From contig CBDIHP010000047.1 in assembly GCA_965279195.1 (NCBI GenBank), positions 310,001-374,000 of the forward strand: 64,000 nt of DNA, given 5' to 3'. Below the pieces are notes generated by a model that was given only the letters and a program-made list of their open reading frames with translations, did no database searches and had not been told where the DNA came from. Shown in pieces: positions 8,813-17,772 of the stretch. The translations under genes and the position numbers were made by a program. Position 1 is the first letter of the stretch; each line of letters starts with the position of its first letter. Origin of the DNA: CBDIHP01 sp965279195. Its GTDB lineage: Bacteria; Planctomycetota; Planctomycetia; Isosphaerales; Isosphaeraceae.

Positions 8813-10744
8813 GTGGACGGACAGCCGACGGATGACCCACCCGACGCCAGCGAGGTGGTCGAACTCCAGCGCCTCCTGATCGAGGGCGTCGACGACTACG
8901 CGATCTTCGTGCTCGACCGCTCGCGCCGGGTGCTCTCGTGGAACCGGGGGGCCATTCGCCTGTTCGGCTACCAGCCGGCCGAGATCCTCGGCACGCCCGC
9001 CGATCGCATCTTCACCCCCGAGGACGTCGAGGCCGGCGTGCCCGAGGGCGAGGCCTGGCAGGCGTTCCACCAGGGCAGGGCGGCCGATAACCGCTGGCAC
9101 CGGCGCAAGGACGGCACCCGGTTCTGGGCCAACGGCCTGATGGTGCGGCTCGACGGCCCCGGCGGTGAGGTCCGCGGCCTGGCCAAGATCCTCCGCGACG
9201 AGACCCCGCTCAAGCTCGCCGAGGACCAGCGCGACCAGGCCGCCACCGCCCTCCGCGCCAGCGAGCAGAAGTTCCGACGCCTGATCGAGGCCAACATCGT
9301 CGGCGTCGGCATCGCCTCGGCCTCGGGCGCCTGGGTCGACGCCAACGACGCCCTGCTGGCGCTCCTCGGCAAGAGCCGGGCGCAGCTCCGCGCGGGCTAC
9401 GTCCGTTGGGACCGCATGACCCCCGACGAGGACCGCGACCGCGACCGCCTCGCCATCGCCGAGGCCGACCGCCTCGGCGCCTGCGCACCGTATGAAAAAG
9501 ACTACATACGCGAGGACGGCACGCGCGTCCCCGTCCTGCTCGGCTTCGCCAGCGTCTCGGGCGTGCAGGGCTATTACATCTGCTTCGTCCTCGACCTGAC
9601 CCCCCAGAAGCGCGTCGAGCTGGCCCTGCGCGACGCCGACCGCCGCAAGGACGAGTTCCTCGCCATGCTCGCGCACGAGCTGCGCAACCCGCTCTCGGCC
9701 ATCGGCAACGCCATCCAGGTCATCCGCCGCAGCCCCGACGACACGGCCCTCGACTGGGCCAAGACGATCATCGACAAGCACGTCCGGTCGCTCTCGCGGA
9801 TGATCGACGACCTGCTCGACGTCTCGCGGATCACCCGGGGCAAGATCGAGCTCCAGACCCGCCCCGTCGAGCTGGCCCCCATCCTCTCGCACGCCGTCGA
9901 GACCGTCCGACCGCTGATGGAGCACCGCCGCCACTCGCTCGAACTCCGCCAGTCCCTCACCCCCATCTGGGTCGAGGCCGACCCGCACCGGCTGGAGCAG
10001 GTGGTCGTCAACCTTCTGAACAACGCCGCCAAATATACCGATCCGGGCGGGCAGATCACGATCGCCTCGGCGAAGGAGGGGCAGGACACCGTCGCCATCC
10101 AGGTCGTCGACGACGGCACCGGCATCCCCCCCGAGCGGATCCCCGAGATGTTCGAACTCTTCGCCCAGGGCGACCGCTCCATCGCCCGGTCCGAGGGGGG
10201 ACTCGGCATCGGCCTGACCCTGGTCCGGAACATCGTCGAACTCCACGGCGGCAGCGTCGTCGCCCACAGCGACGGCAAGGGGCAGGGGAGCACGTTCACC
10301 GTCCGCCTCCCCTCCGCGCAGGCCCCGATGCATCCGACAACGCCCCCCCACGCGAGGCCCGAACCGAAGCGGACCGACAAGCGCGGCCGGGTTCTGGTGG
10401 TCGACGACAACGTCGACACCCTGCGCGGCATGGCGATGCTCCTGAAGCTCGCTGGCTACGAGGTGACCGTCGCCTCCGACGGCCTGACCGCGCTGGAGGC
10501 CGTGCACCGGATCCGGCCCGATTCGATCCTGCTCGACATCGGCCTGCCGGGCATGGACGGCTACACCCTCGCCCGACGGCTGCGCTCCGAAGGGTTTGAC
10601 CGCGCCACCCTCATCGCCATCTCCGGCTACGGCGAGGCCCACGCCCGCCAGGAATCCCGGGCCGCCGGCTTCGACCACCACCTCGTCAAGCCCATCGACC
10701 CCGATGAACTCCTCGGACTCCTGCCATCGGATCCATCGTCATAA
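8813..10744 (+). CDS. Hybrid PAS sensor histidine kinase with receiver domain
   Basis: 643 residues, no transmembrane segment, so cytoplasmic. Order: PAS (~18-130), PAS (~150-265), HisKA with DEFLAMLAHELRNPLSAI (His ~288), HATPase with N-box VVNLLNNAAKYTDPG and GGLGIGLTLVRN, then receiver with phospho-acceptor in SILLDIGLPGMDGY (Asp ~575). GTG at 8813 has GGGGGAGA about 8 bases upstream. It is divergent from the KaiC-like/receiver operon with a ~240-base shared promoter region, suggesting one pathway; that link is inferred. Confidence 0.95.
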   Translation: MDGQPTDDPPDASEVVELQRLLIEGVDDYAIFVLDRSRRVLSWNRGAIRLFGYQPAEILGTPADRIFTPEDVEAGVPEGEAWQAFHQGRAADNRWHRRKDGTRFWANGLMVRLDGPGGEVRGLAKILRDETPLKLAEDQRDQAATALRASEQKFRRLIEANIVGVGIASASGAWVDANDALLALLGKSRAQLRAGYVRWDRMTPDEDRDRDRLAIAEADRLGACAPYEKDYIREDGTRVPVLLGFASVSGVQGYYICFVLDLTPQKRVELALRDADRRKDEFLAMLAHELRNPLSAIGNAIQVIRRSPDDTALDWAKTIIDKHVRSLSRMIDDLLDVSRITRGKIELQTRPVELAPILSHAVETVRPLMEHRRHSLELRQSLTPIWVEADPHRLEQVVVNLLNNAAKYTDPGGQITIASAKEGQDTVAIQVVDDGTGIPPERIPEMFELFAQGDRSIARSEGGLGIGLTLVRNIVELHGGSVVAHSDGKGQGSTFTVRLPSAQAPMHPTTPPHARPEPKRTDKRGRVLVVDDNVDTLRGMAMLLKLAGYEVTVASDGLTALEAVHRIRPDSILLDIGLPGMDGYTLARRLRSEGFDRATLIAISGYGEAHARQESRAAGFDHHLVKPIDPDELLGLLPSDPSS

Positions 10745-10886
10745 ACGGCCCAGATCCCTCATCGACCAAGATTTTCCGGTTTCTCACCAACGTCCGGGAC
10801 CGACCGCTTCGTACATTGCATAACGCCAGGCGCGGCGTCGAAGGTCTTGGCGCGGGTCTCCCGTGCGCCGGGCGCGGGTCTCCCGT

Positions 10887-11069
10887 GCGCTGGGCGCGGG
10901 TCTCCAGACCCCGCCCCAACCCTGAGATGCGGTACCACCAGAGCCGGCCTCCAGACCCAAGATCCCATGCCCCGACGCGCGGGGGCTTCTCGGAATGGGT
11001 CTGGAGACCCGATTTCGTTGTACTGCGCGTCCAAGGCAAGGGCGGGGTCGGGAGACCCGCGCCCAGCGC
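10887..11069. repeat. Dispersed palindromic repeat, copy B with extra partial ends
   Basis: 183 bp, ends GCGCTGGGCGCGGGTCTCC and the inverse. To its left, 10848-10886 holds two further tandem copies of the end motif GGGCGCGGGTCTCCCGTGCGC in part. The rest of 10745-11246 has no gene; 11148-11175 carries the inverse of a GCGAAACGAACCCAATTCGC-like repeat. Confidence 0.85.
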
Positions 11070-11246
11070 CTCCGTTCCCACCTCCCGAGCCAGTGGACGC
11101 CGGAATGTTTGCCGTTAACCCCAAACCCGGCAAGAGCTTCCGACCAATTGGCTTCGTTTCGCAAAATCGTTTCCCAAGACAACGTCGTTTCAAACGTCTC
11201 CCTACGTAGCGACCTGTTCACAACGCCGTGGCGAGGGATCCGGCCG

Positions 11247-13184
11247 ATGACGACGCGTTTGAAAGTCCTCATAGGCACCCTCCTGGCCATCGCCGCGATC
11301 GGCGGCGCGGGGAACTGGCTGGTCCAGTCGGGCCTGGTTGAAAAGTGGTCGAGGCGGACGCCCTGGATCCCGAAGTCGAACGAAACCGTCGAGGTCGAGG
11401 TCACCGACTACACCCCGCCGCCCCCCGACCCGCTCGACGCCCTCCTGACCGACGACCGCCTGGAGGACAAGCCGGCCGATTTCGATCCGAAGCGGGTCCA
11501 TCCCGTCGTCGAATCCGGCTGGAAGGTCAACCTCTCGGACGCCGTCATCCGGCTCGACGTGCCGATGATCCGGCCCGACGTCGAGCCCCACCTGACCGGC
11601 CTCTACCCCTCCTACGCCGACGCCCTCAAGGCCATCGGGCCGAATGCGAACGTGCTCCCCTCCGTCAACATGATCGACGGCAAGGCCAAGCAGTTCGACG
11701 ACGGCCTCTACGCCGCGATCGACCTGGCCTACTACCAGGGCCTCGCCGGCAAGCTCCAGGGCCACATCGACCTGATCAAGATGATGGCCGACAGGCTCGG
11801 CCCCGACAGCCCCGGCACCGCCTTCCTCGCCGGCGGCCTGGAACTCGCGGGGATCAAGATCCCCGTCTCCGACGAAAAAGCAAAGCAGTTGCACATCAAC
11901 AAGTTCAAGATCAACCCGATCGCCGGCAAGCCCATCGGGTTCTACACCTGGAACGCGAGACTCACCGAGTTGTTCATCGTCTTGCGATACTTCCAGCAGC
12001 CCCAGCCGGCCGACGTGGCCTGGTCCATCAGCGGATTCTTGCAGGACGACGCCAAACTCCGCGACGAGTACACCAGGGCTGCGCATCTCTTCGCCGGCCT
12101 CACGAACCCGTTCAAGAACCTCAGCAACGCCGACCTCGCGAAGCTCCCCCGGGGCACGCCCCCTCCCGACGGGAAGACCGTCTCGCTCTTCCCGGCCTCG
12201 ACCTCGAAGGAGACCGAGCTCTTCGACAAGGTCTTCGAACGCGGCCTGCCGCCCGACGCCGACCTGATGCGCGAGCTGATCACCGCGATCCGGTCGGGCA
12301 AGGTCGACCTCGCCCCCCGCAAGGACGCCGGATGGTACGAGTATCAGGTATACGCGCTGGAAACCATGCTCCTGCCCGAGAAGGGCCCCGAGAATGCCAG
12401 GTTATTGCTCACAAAGTCATACAAGAAGCGGATGCTCGAAGCCTTCAAGGCGATGGTGACCAAGCGTCGCGAGACGCACGCGCGACAGATGGGCATGGGC
12501 GCGCCAACCGCCGCCGTCCGGCCGCCGTCGAGGCTCAAGCCCAGGTTGCGGGTCGAGCCCAACCCCACCTATTATCTCCGCACCGCGCGCTCATATGCGT
12601 TCCTGTCCAACCTCCTCGACTCCACCCTCGGCCCCGACGTCCTCAAGTCCATCAAGGGCCTGACCCAGCGGGGCGAGCGGCCCTCGTCGCTGGACGAAGA
12701 ACTGGCGGGCATGTCTCGTCTCTTTTATGGGTTGTACCTCCTGAGCGCGGAGGACATCGGCCTGAAGGTCGCCCTCAAGGACGGCGAACTCGACGCGGAA
12801 TCCCGGGACGCCGCGAAATCCGCCGCCATGGAATGGATCAAGGCATGCAAGACCGACCCCGACCTCGCGGTCGACACGCGGGTCTCGATCCCCGTGATGA
12901 TCGACCCGAAGCGGAACGTGACGCGCCTGTGGGCCACCCTCGGCGTGCGCTGGGCGAAGCTCGACGCCGGCTACGCCCGAGGCCCCCAGGTCCAGCCGGA
13001 GAAGGACAACACCCCCTGGAAACGCGCCGAGCCCCGCACCCTCGAACACGAGTCCTACCTCATCGCTGTCGACGAGTTCGCCGAGATCGAACTCCAAGGG
13101 CTGCGCGCCCTCTCACGCGAAGAGTTCCGCAACATCTTGAATGAACACAAGACCAAGGAATCCGCCCTCAAGGCGTTCCACTGA
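11247..13184 (+). CDS. Large hypothetical protein with N-terminal membrane anchor
   Basis: 645 residues. A short basic N-terminus and one hydrophobic helix (~7-28, VLIGTLLAIAAIGGAGNWLV) are followed by a Pro-rich spacer (YTPPPPDPLDALL) and ~580 mostly helical soluble residues with no recognised domain; it is probably anchored facing the periplasm. ATG at 11247 is preferred to 10995 because GCGAGGG precedes it by 9 bases and the upstream frame is translated repeat DNA. It stands alone between repeat-rich gaps. Function unknown. Confidence 0.85.
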   Translation: MTTRLKVLIGTLLAIAAIGGAGNWLVQSGLVEKWSRRTPWIPKSNETVEVEVTDYTPPPPDPLDALLTDDRLEDKPADFDPKRVHPVVESGWKVNLSDAVIRLDVPMIRPDVEPHLTGLYPSYADALKAIGPNANVLPSVNMIDGKAKQFDDGLYAAIDLAYYQGLAGKLQGHIDLIKMMADRLGPDSPGTAFLAGGLELAGIKIPVSDEKAKQLHINKFKINPIAGKPIGFYTWNARLTELFIVLRYFQQPQPADVAWSISGFLQDDAKLRDEYTRAAHLFAGLTNPFKNLSNADLAKLPRGTPPPDGKTVSLFPASTSKETELFDKVFERGLPPDADLMRELITAIRSGKVDLAPRKDAGWYEYQVYALETMLLPEKGPENARLLLTKSYKKRMLEAFKAMVTKRRETHARQMGMGAPTAAVRPPSRLKPRLRVEPNPTYYLRTARSYAFLSNLLDSTLGPDVLKSIKGLTQRGERPSSLDEELAGMSRLFYGLYLLSAEDIGLKVALKDGELDAESRDAAKSAAMEWIKACKTDPDLAVDTRVSIPVMIDPKRNVTRLWATLGVRWAKLDAGYARGPQVQPEKDNTPWKRAEPRTLEHESYLIAVDEFAEIELQGLRALSREEFRNILNEHKTKESALKAFH

Positions 13185-13193
13185 CATGAACCC

Positions 13194-13430
13194 GGAGTGC
13201 GGAAGCCCGCTTCCGCCCTGTTGTCGCGGAGCTTGCTCCGCGTGCGGGTCTGGAACGAACTGCGCTGGACGCGGGTCTCCAGACCCCGCCCCTCCATCCG
13301 CCGCGCCGTACCACCAAACCGGGTCTCCCGTCCCATCCTTCCCAGGCCCAACCCCAACGGGTCTGGAGACCGATCCGGTGGGCCCCTTCGATCGCGGCAA
13401 GGGCGGGGTCGGGGGACCCGCGCCCAGCGC
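13194..13430. repeat. GGAGTGCG-family hairpin followed by dispersed repeat copy C
   Basis: 13194-13252 has palindromes GGAAGCCCGCTTCC and CGGAGCTTGCTCCG, related to repeats beside the RAYT gene. 13262-13430 is a full inverted pair of the other family (copy C, 169 bp). The two families lie side by side between convergent genes. Confidence 0.8.
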
Positions 13431-13452
13431 CCCCGAGATCGCGACTCATCCA

Positions 13453-15306
13453 TCACCCATGCTCATAGAACGCCCCGAGCGCCTTGAGCCGCTCGACCTG
13501 ACGGGCGACCACGTACCCCGTCACCGCCAGCATCGCGAAGACGATGTTCGGGTGCCCGTTGCTCTTCGAGACCGTGGCGCCGAGGAGCAGCATCGCATAG
13601 CCGAACATGGATAGGCCGGTCGTCAGCCAGACCAGCCTCGGCCGCGACCACAGGCCCGAGGCGGCGATGAGGAGCGGGTAGCCGAGGACCTCCGTGTTGG
13701 GCGCGGCCTTGAGCGCGTGCAGGATCATCGTCAGCAGCGCGATGTCCGACGCGATCCAGAGCGCCCGCGCCCGGTCGACCCACTCCGGCCGCTTCGACAG
13801 CCGGTGGAAGCACCACGCCGCGATGGCCCAGATCAGCTCCAGCAGCGTCACCCGCACGTGCAGCGGCGTGTCGGGTTCGGGGCTATTGATATAATTGACC
13901 TGCGTGAAGAACCCCACCAGCCCCAGGCCGATCCACCGCGACGACAGCTCCGACTCGCGCCTCACCCACCGCCTCAACCGTCCCAGCCGCCCCAGCCGCC
14001 GGGCCTCGACGTCCTCGTCGCGGAGGAACCGTTCGAGGTCGTCCGCCAGCGCGGCGGCCGTCGGATATCGGCTCTCCGGGTTCTTCTCCAGGCAGCGGAG
14101 GCAGATGAGTTCCAGGTCCGGCGGCACGTCCGGCACCAGCTGGCCCGGCGGCGTCGGCTCGTGTTCGAGCACCTGCACCACCGTCTCCATGAGCGTGTCG
14201 GCCCGGAACGGCGGGCGGCCGGTGAGCAACTCATAAAGGATCGCCCCCAGGCTGTAGATGTCCGCCCGGACGTCGACCCTCGACGACTGCCCCGCCGCCT
14301 GCTCGGGCGCCATGTAGCTCGGCGTGCCCAGCCGCGCGCCGGACTGCGTCAGCCCGCCGGGGTCGTCGGCCCGCTTGGCCAGGCCGAAGTCGGTCACGTG
14401 CGGCTGGCCCCGGTCGTCGAGCAGGATGTTCGCCGGCTTGAGATCCCGGTGGATCAGGCCGCGATCATGCGCGTGCGCGATGGCCCTCGCGATGGTCGCG
14501 ACCATCCGCGCGGCCGTCTCGGGCTCGCCGACGAAGTCCCCCCGGCGCGCCGCCAGGCTGCCGCCGAGCATCAATTTCATGCTGAAATACGCATAGCCCT
14601 GGCACTCGCCGACCTCGTGGATCGGCACGATCCGGGGGTGATCCAGCCGCGCGGCGGCCTCGGCCTCGTTGCGGAATCGCTTCCGCTCGACCTCGGACGC
14701 GAACGCCCCCGAGACGATCATCTTGAGCGCCACCAGGCGGTTCAGACGCAACTGCTTCGCCCGGTACACCACCCCCATCCCGCCGCGCGCGATCTCATCC
14801 ACGAGTTCGAAATCGCCGAACCGCAGGGGAGTCCCCGGGTGCAAGGGCGTCGTGGCCGAGACGAACGGCGTCGACGTGTCCACCGTCTCGCCCGCCGAAG
14901 GCGAGGGCGCGGACGGCCTCGATCGCGACGCCGACTGCGAATGGGACCGGAACAGGTCCAGGCATTCGACCAGCACCGCGTCGAGCCGGCCGTCGGCCGC
15001 GTGCTCCGGGAACCGGCCCGCGTAATCGCTCCGCGTCGGCCGCTCGCCCGACCCCAGCCGCAGCTCGATCTCCAGGGCCAGCAGCTCGCGCCACAGCGCC
15101 TCGCGCGAGGCGTCGCCCGGGCCGGCGAGTTCCGACGCGGCGGCCTCGACCGCCCCCTCGATCCCCGGCCGCCGGCCCGACCGCCAGGCATCCTCGAACC
15201 GGTCGCAGGCGTCGTTGATCGCGCGGGCCTGCGAGAGGCTGAGCCTCGCGTCCGAGGGGTCGAGGCTGGAGCGCTGATTCATCGCGACGGACATCCCCTG
15301 TCCCAT
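13453..15306 (-). CDS. Membrane serine/threonine protein kinase, sigma-linked
   Basis: 617 residues. A ~140-residue N-terminal helical region (SQARAINDACDRFEDAWRSG) is followed by a complete Hanks kinase: ARGGMGVVYRA loop, VALKMI lysine, HRDLKPANILLDD and DFGLAK, with APE as YMAPEQ. The last ~190 residues hold about five hydrophobic segments. It lies 60 bases downstream of an ECF sigma gene on the same strand, a frequent planctomycete pairing. The start is ambiguous among ATGs at 15306, 15294 and 15282. Confidence 0.93.
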   Translation of the reverse strand: MGQGMSVAMNQRSSLDPSDARLSLSQARAINDACDRFEDAWRSGRRPGIEGAVEAAASELAGPGDASREALWRELLALEIELRLGSGERPTRSDYAGRFPEHAADGRLDAVLVECLDLFRSHSQSASRSRPSAPSPSAGETVDTSTPFVSATTPLHPGTPLRFGDFELVDEIARGGMGVVYRAKQLRLNRLVALKMIVSGAFASEVERKRFRNEAEAAARLDHPRIVPIHEVGECQGYAYFSMKLMLGGSLAARRGDFVGEPETAARMVATIARAIAHAHDRGLIHRDLKPANILLDDRGQPHVTDFGLAKRADDPGGLTQSGARLGTPSYMAPEQAAGQSSRVDVRADIYSLGAILYELLTGRPPFRADTLMETVVQVLEHEPTPPGQLVPDVPPDLELICLRCLEKNPESRYPTAAALADDLERFLRDEDVEARRLGRLGRLRRWVRRESELSSRWIGLGLVGFFTQVNYINSPEPDTPLHVRVTLLELIWAIAAWCFHRLSKRPEWVDRARALWIASDIALLTMILHALKAAPNTEVLGYPLLIAASGLWSRPRLVWLTTGLSMFGYAMLLLGATVSKSNGHPNIVFAMLAVTGYVVARQVERLKALGAFYEHG

Positions 15307-15366
15307 CCTGATCCGTTGAACCGTCCCCGCGTCCGGCGTCCCGCCCCGGCACGGCCCGGCTCCCCC

Positions 15367-16029
15367 CTAGTCGGAGGAGTCCTCCCCGCCGGGGGCCGCA
15401 TCGTCCCAGATCCGTCGGATCAGGTCCAGCCGCCTGGCGACGGTCCGCCGCGCGCATCCGAGCTGCTCGGCGATCTCGTCGTTGTTGTACCCTTCCATCC
15501 GCCAGAGGGCCACACTGCGCAGGGTGTCGTCCCCCAGGCGGTCGAGCAGCAGGCGGTACTCCTCGGCCACCATCGCGGCGAACTCCGGGGTCGGCTCGTG
15601 CCCGACCACCTGGTCGATGGTCATGGCCCGGCCGGGCTGGAACGCGTCGGGCCCGTCGGGGTCGGCGAACTCGATCGCCACCCGGTCCCCCCCGCGCTTG
15701 AGGGCCCGGCGGCGGTCGGCCTGCCCGGCGGCCTTGCGCGCGGTGATGACCACCAGCAGCTTCCAGAGGTCGTCGCGATCGGCCAGGAGCGGGAACTTGC
15801 CGGCCGCGGCCCCCTCGCAGAAACTCTCGAAGGCGCTGACGGCGGCGTCCTCCTCGTCGGCGTCGGCCCCCTGTCGCCTGGCGGCGATGAGCTTCCGTCG
15901 CGCGAGCTGGACCAGCCGGGCGAAGTAGCGATCCCAGAGCGGGCTGGCCGCGTTCGGGTCGCCCGCCTTCAGGTCCGCGAGCCAGTGCGTCACCGACCCT
16001 TCGTCGCCGCCACCGCCGCCGGGGGACAT
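15367..16029 (-). CDS. ECF-family RNA polymerase sigma factor
   Basis: 220 residues. Region 2 runs ~30-110 (SPLWDRYFARLVQLARRKLI, FESFCEGAAAGKFPLLADRD, DDLWKLLVVITARKA) and region 4 ~150-212 with the helix-turn-helix YNNDEIAEQLGCARRTVARR. A poorly conserved Asp-rich linker separates them. GGAGGTG lies 9 bases before the ATG at 16029. No anti-sigma gene follows; the downstream kinase may do that job, as in other ECF/kinase pairs. Targets unknown. Confidence 0.94.
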   Translation of the reverse strand: MSPGGGGGDEGSVTHWLADLKAGDPNAASPLWDRYFARLVQLARRKLIAARRQGADADEEDAAVSAFESFCEGAAAGKFPLLADRDDLWKLLVVITARKAAGQADRRRALKRGGDRVAIEFADPDGPDAFQPGRAMTIDQVVGHEPTPEFAAMVAEEYRLLLDRLGDDTLRSVALWRMEGYNNDEIAEQLGCARRTVARRLDLIRRIWDDAAPGGEDSSD

Positions 16030-16448
16030 CCCGTTCGCACCTCCGCGCCTGATTTCCCGGGGTCGCTACCAGTCCGAACCGTGCCCTCCCCGCGTTGGGC
16101 CGATTCTAGCCGATCCGACCGCCCCGACCAAGGAATCCGCGAAAGTCGCCGCCTCCTGAAAGAATTCTGGCACACGTCCGGCACTTTTTCCCAGAGTACC
16201 CCAGAATCAACGCGGTCGCGTCGCTTTCGGGGCCCATTTCTGCCAATTCGTCGTAGAAAAAGTGAACATCCGCCCCCTGCAGGGTAGAAGGGCGGAATTC
16301 CGATTTGACTTCCGGACCTTCGAAACCACCAATATTCCTACAGGGAACGCTCGTCCACGATCCCGCCGCGATCTGATGCCGACCATTCAGACGTGTGCCG
16401 GATCCTGGGAGGGGATTCTCGATCGACACCAGAGAGGAGGAGGGCCCC
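16030..16448. other. Divergent promoter region of sigma and PlsC genes
   Basis: No gene. It separates the sigma factor (minus) from the acyltransferase (plus) and is less GC-rich than its surroundings. TTGACT at 16305-16310 followed by AATATT near 16331 is a weak promoter candidate for the acyltransferase, with spacing longer than usual. Confidence 0.4.
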
Positions 16449-17216
16449 GTGGAGAACAACGTTGCACCCGTGGCCGTCTCGCGATGGCTCGTCTGGCTGA
16501 TCTGGCCCGTCCACCAGATCATCCGCCTGGTCTTCTTCCGGGTCGAGGTCGTCGGACACCACCGGATCCCCGCCTCCGGGCCGGTCATCCTGACCCCCAC
16601 ACACCGCTCGCGCTGGGACCCCGTCCTGCTGCCCATGGCCACGCGGCGGACGCTCCGATTCATGGCCAGCCACGACGAATTCGTCGGCCTCCAGGGCTGG
16701 TTCATGAGGCGCCTGGGCGCGTTCCCGGTGAACACGACGAAGGTCGGCCCGAGCGTGCTCAAGGCGTCGGCGAAGATCCTCCAGTCGGGCGACGCCCTGG
16801 TGATCTTCCCCGAAGGCACCATCTACTACTACCGGCCCGGCGAGGTCCACCCGATCAAGCCCGGCTCGGCCTGGATCGCGCTCGACGCCCAGACCCGGCT
16901 CGGCGACGCGAGCGTCCACGTCATCCCCGTGCGGATGGTCTACTCCGACCGGTTCCCGAGGTTCCGGACCCGCGTCCGCATCGAGGTCGGCGAGCCCATC
17001 CCGGTCGAGCGCTACCTCGACCTCCCCCGCAAGCAGAGCACACCGGCCCTCACCGAGGACCTCCGGCGCGCCCTGGGCGACCGCGTCAACCACTCGACCG
17101 TCGAGCGCACGCCCACCCGCGACAGCGGCCTCCCCGTGGACAGGTCGGCCATCCTCCGCGCACAATTCCAGGCCGAGCCGAATCCCGCGCCCGATGAGAC
17201 GGTGCCGAACGCGTGA
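16449..17216 (+). CDS. 1-acyl-sn-glycerol-3-phosphate acyltransferase (PlsC-like)
   Basis: 255 residues. An N-terminal hydrophobic segment (WLVWLIWPVHQIIRLVFF) anchors a lysophospholipid acyltransferase domain with the catalytic H-x4-D motif (HRSRWD, ~53-58) and FPEGT (~122-126), which binds the acceptor phosphate. Such enzymes put the second acyl chain on lysophosphatidate. GTG at 16449 is preferred to ATG at 16395 because AGAGGAGGAGGG ends 4 bases before it. The C-terminal ~50 residues are poorly conserved. Confidence 0.9.
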   Translation: MENNVAPVAVSRWLVWLIWPVHQIIRLVFFRVEVVGHHRIPASGPVILTPTHRSRWDPVLLPMATRRTLRFMASHDEFVGLQGWFMRRLGAFPVNTTKVGPSVLKASAKILQSGDALVIFPEGTIYYYRPGEVHPIKPGSAWIALDAQTRLGDASVHVIPVRMVYSDRFPRFRTRVRIEVGEPIPVERYLDLPRKQSTPALTEDLRRALGDRVNHSTVERTPTRDSGLPVDRSAILRAQFQAEPNPAPDETVPNA

Positions 17217-17228
17217 CGATCGATCGTC

Positions 17229-17768
17229 GTGCCCCCTCCCCGTTGCGAGCGAGTGTGCCGAGTGGGTCTCGTACGGAAGCGGTGCCCTGTGTGCGAGACC
17301 CCGATCTTCCGGGGGCGGTTCCGCGACCATTTCCTGTCGCACGACCACGCCCCCGAGGATCCGGGCCCGGATTCGACCCGGGAGTACATCCACGACGACT
17401 GCGGCCTGTCGACGCCGATGCCCGAGCCCGTGCGCCGGCTGTTCCGCGAGGCCCCGACGGAGGCGACCGAGTACCTGATCTGCGAGCACTGCCACGAGTC
17501 GGTCCACCTGAGCCGGCTCCGCTGGGCCGACACCGGCGAGCCGTTGCATGTGCACCTCCTGCGGCTCCGCTCGCGGGTCCCCGTCTCCGAACGCCTGGCC
17601 GCGATGGCGACCTCCTCGCTCGGCGGCGCCACGATCGGCGGCCTGGCGCTGTTCGCCTACACCGGCCGGATCGAAGGGCTCGCCCTCGGCCTCCTCGTCG
17701 GCGCCGGCTTCGGCCTCTGGCTCCGCCCGGCCATCCGCCAGGCGTTGCGGATGCAGGAATCCGACTGA
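17229..17768 (+). CDS. Zinc-ribbon membrane protein
   Basis: 179 residues. Two CxxC pairs (RCPVCETPIF and LICEHCHESVH) could bind one zinc. A glycine-rich hydrophobic C-terminus (~128-165, LGGATIGGLALFAYTG) is one or two membrane segments. The start is uncertain: GTGs at 17229, 17253 and 17262 are in frame, none with a strong ribosome site. It follows the acyltransferase by 12 bases on the same strand, so they are probably co-transcribed. Confidence 0.8.
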   Translation: MPPPRCERVCRVGLVRKRCPVCETPIFRGRFRDHFLSHDHAPEDPGPDSTREYIHDDCGLSTPMPEPVRRLFREAPTEATEYLICEHCHESVHLSRLRWADTGEPLHVHLLRLRSRVPVSERLAAMATSSLGGATIGGLALFAYTGRIEGLALGLLVGAGFGLWLRPAIRQALRMQESD

Positions 17769-17772
17769 GGCG

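Noticed and set aside
13717..16287. 856-residue plus-strand frame
   Set aside because: Antisense to the sigma/kinase operon; Arg/Pro-rich composition typical of shadows in GC-rich DNA.
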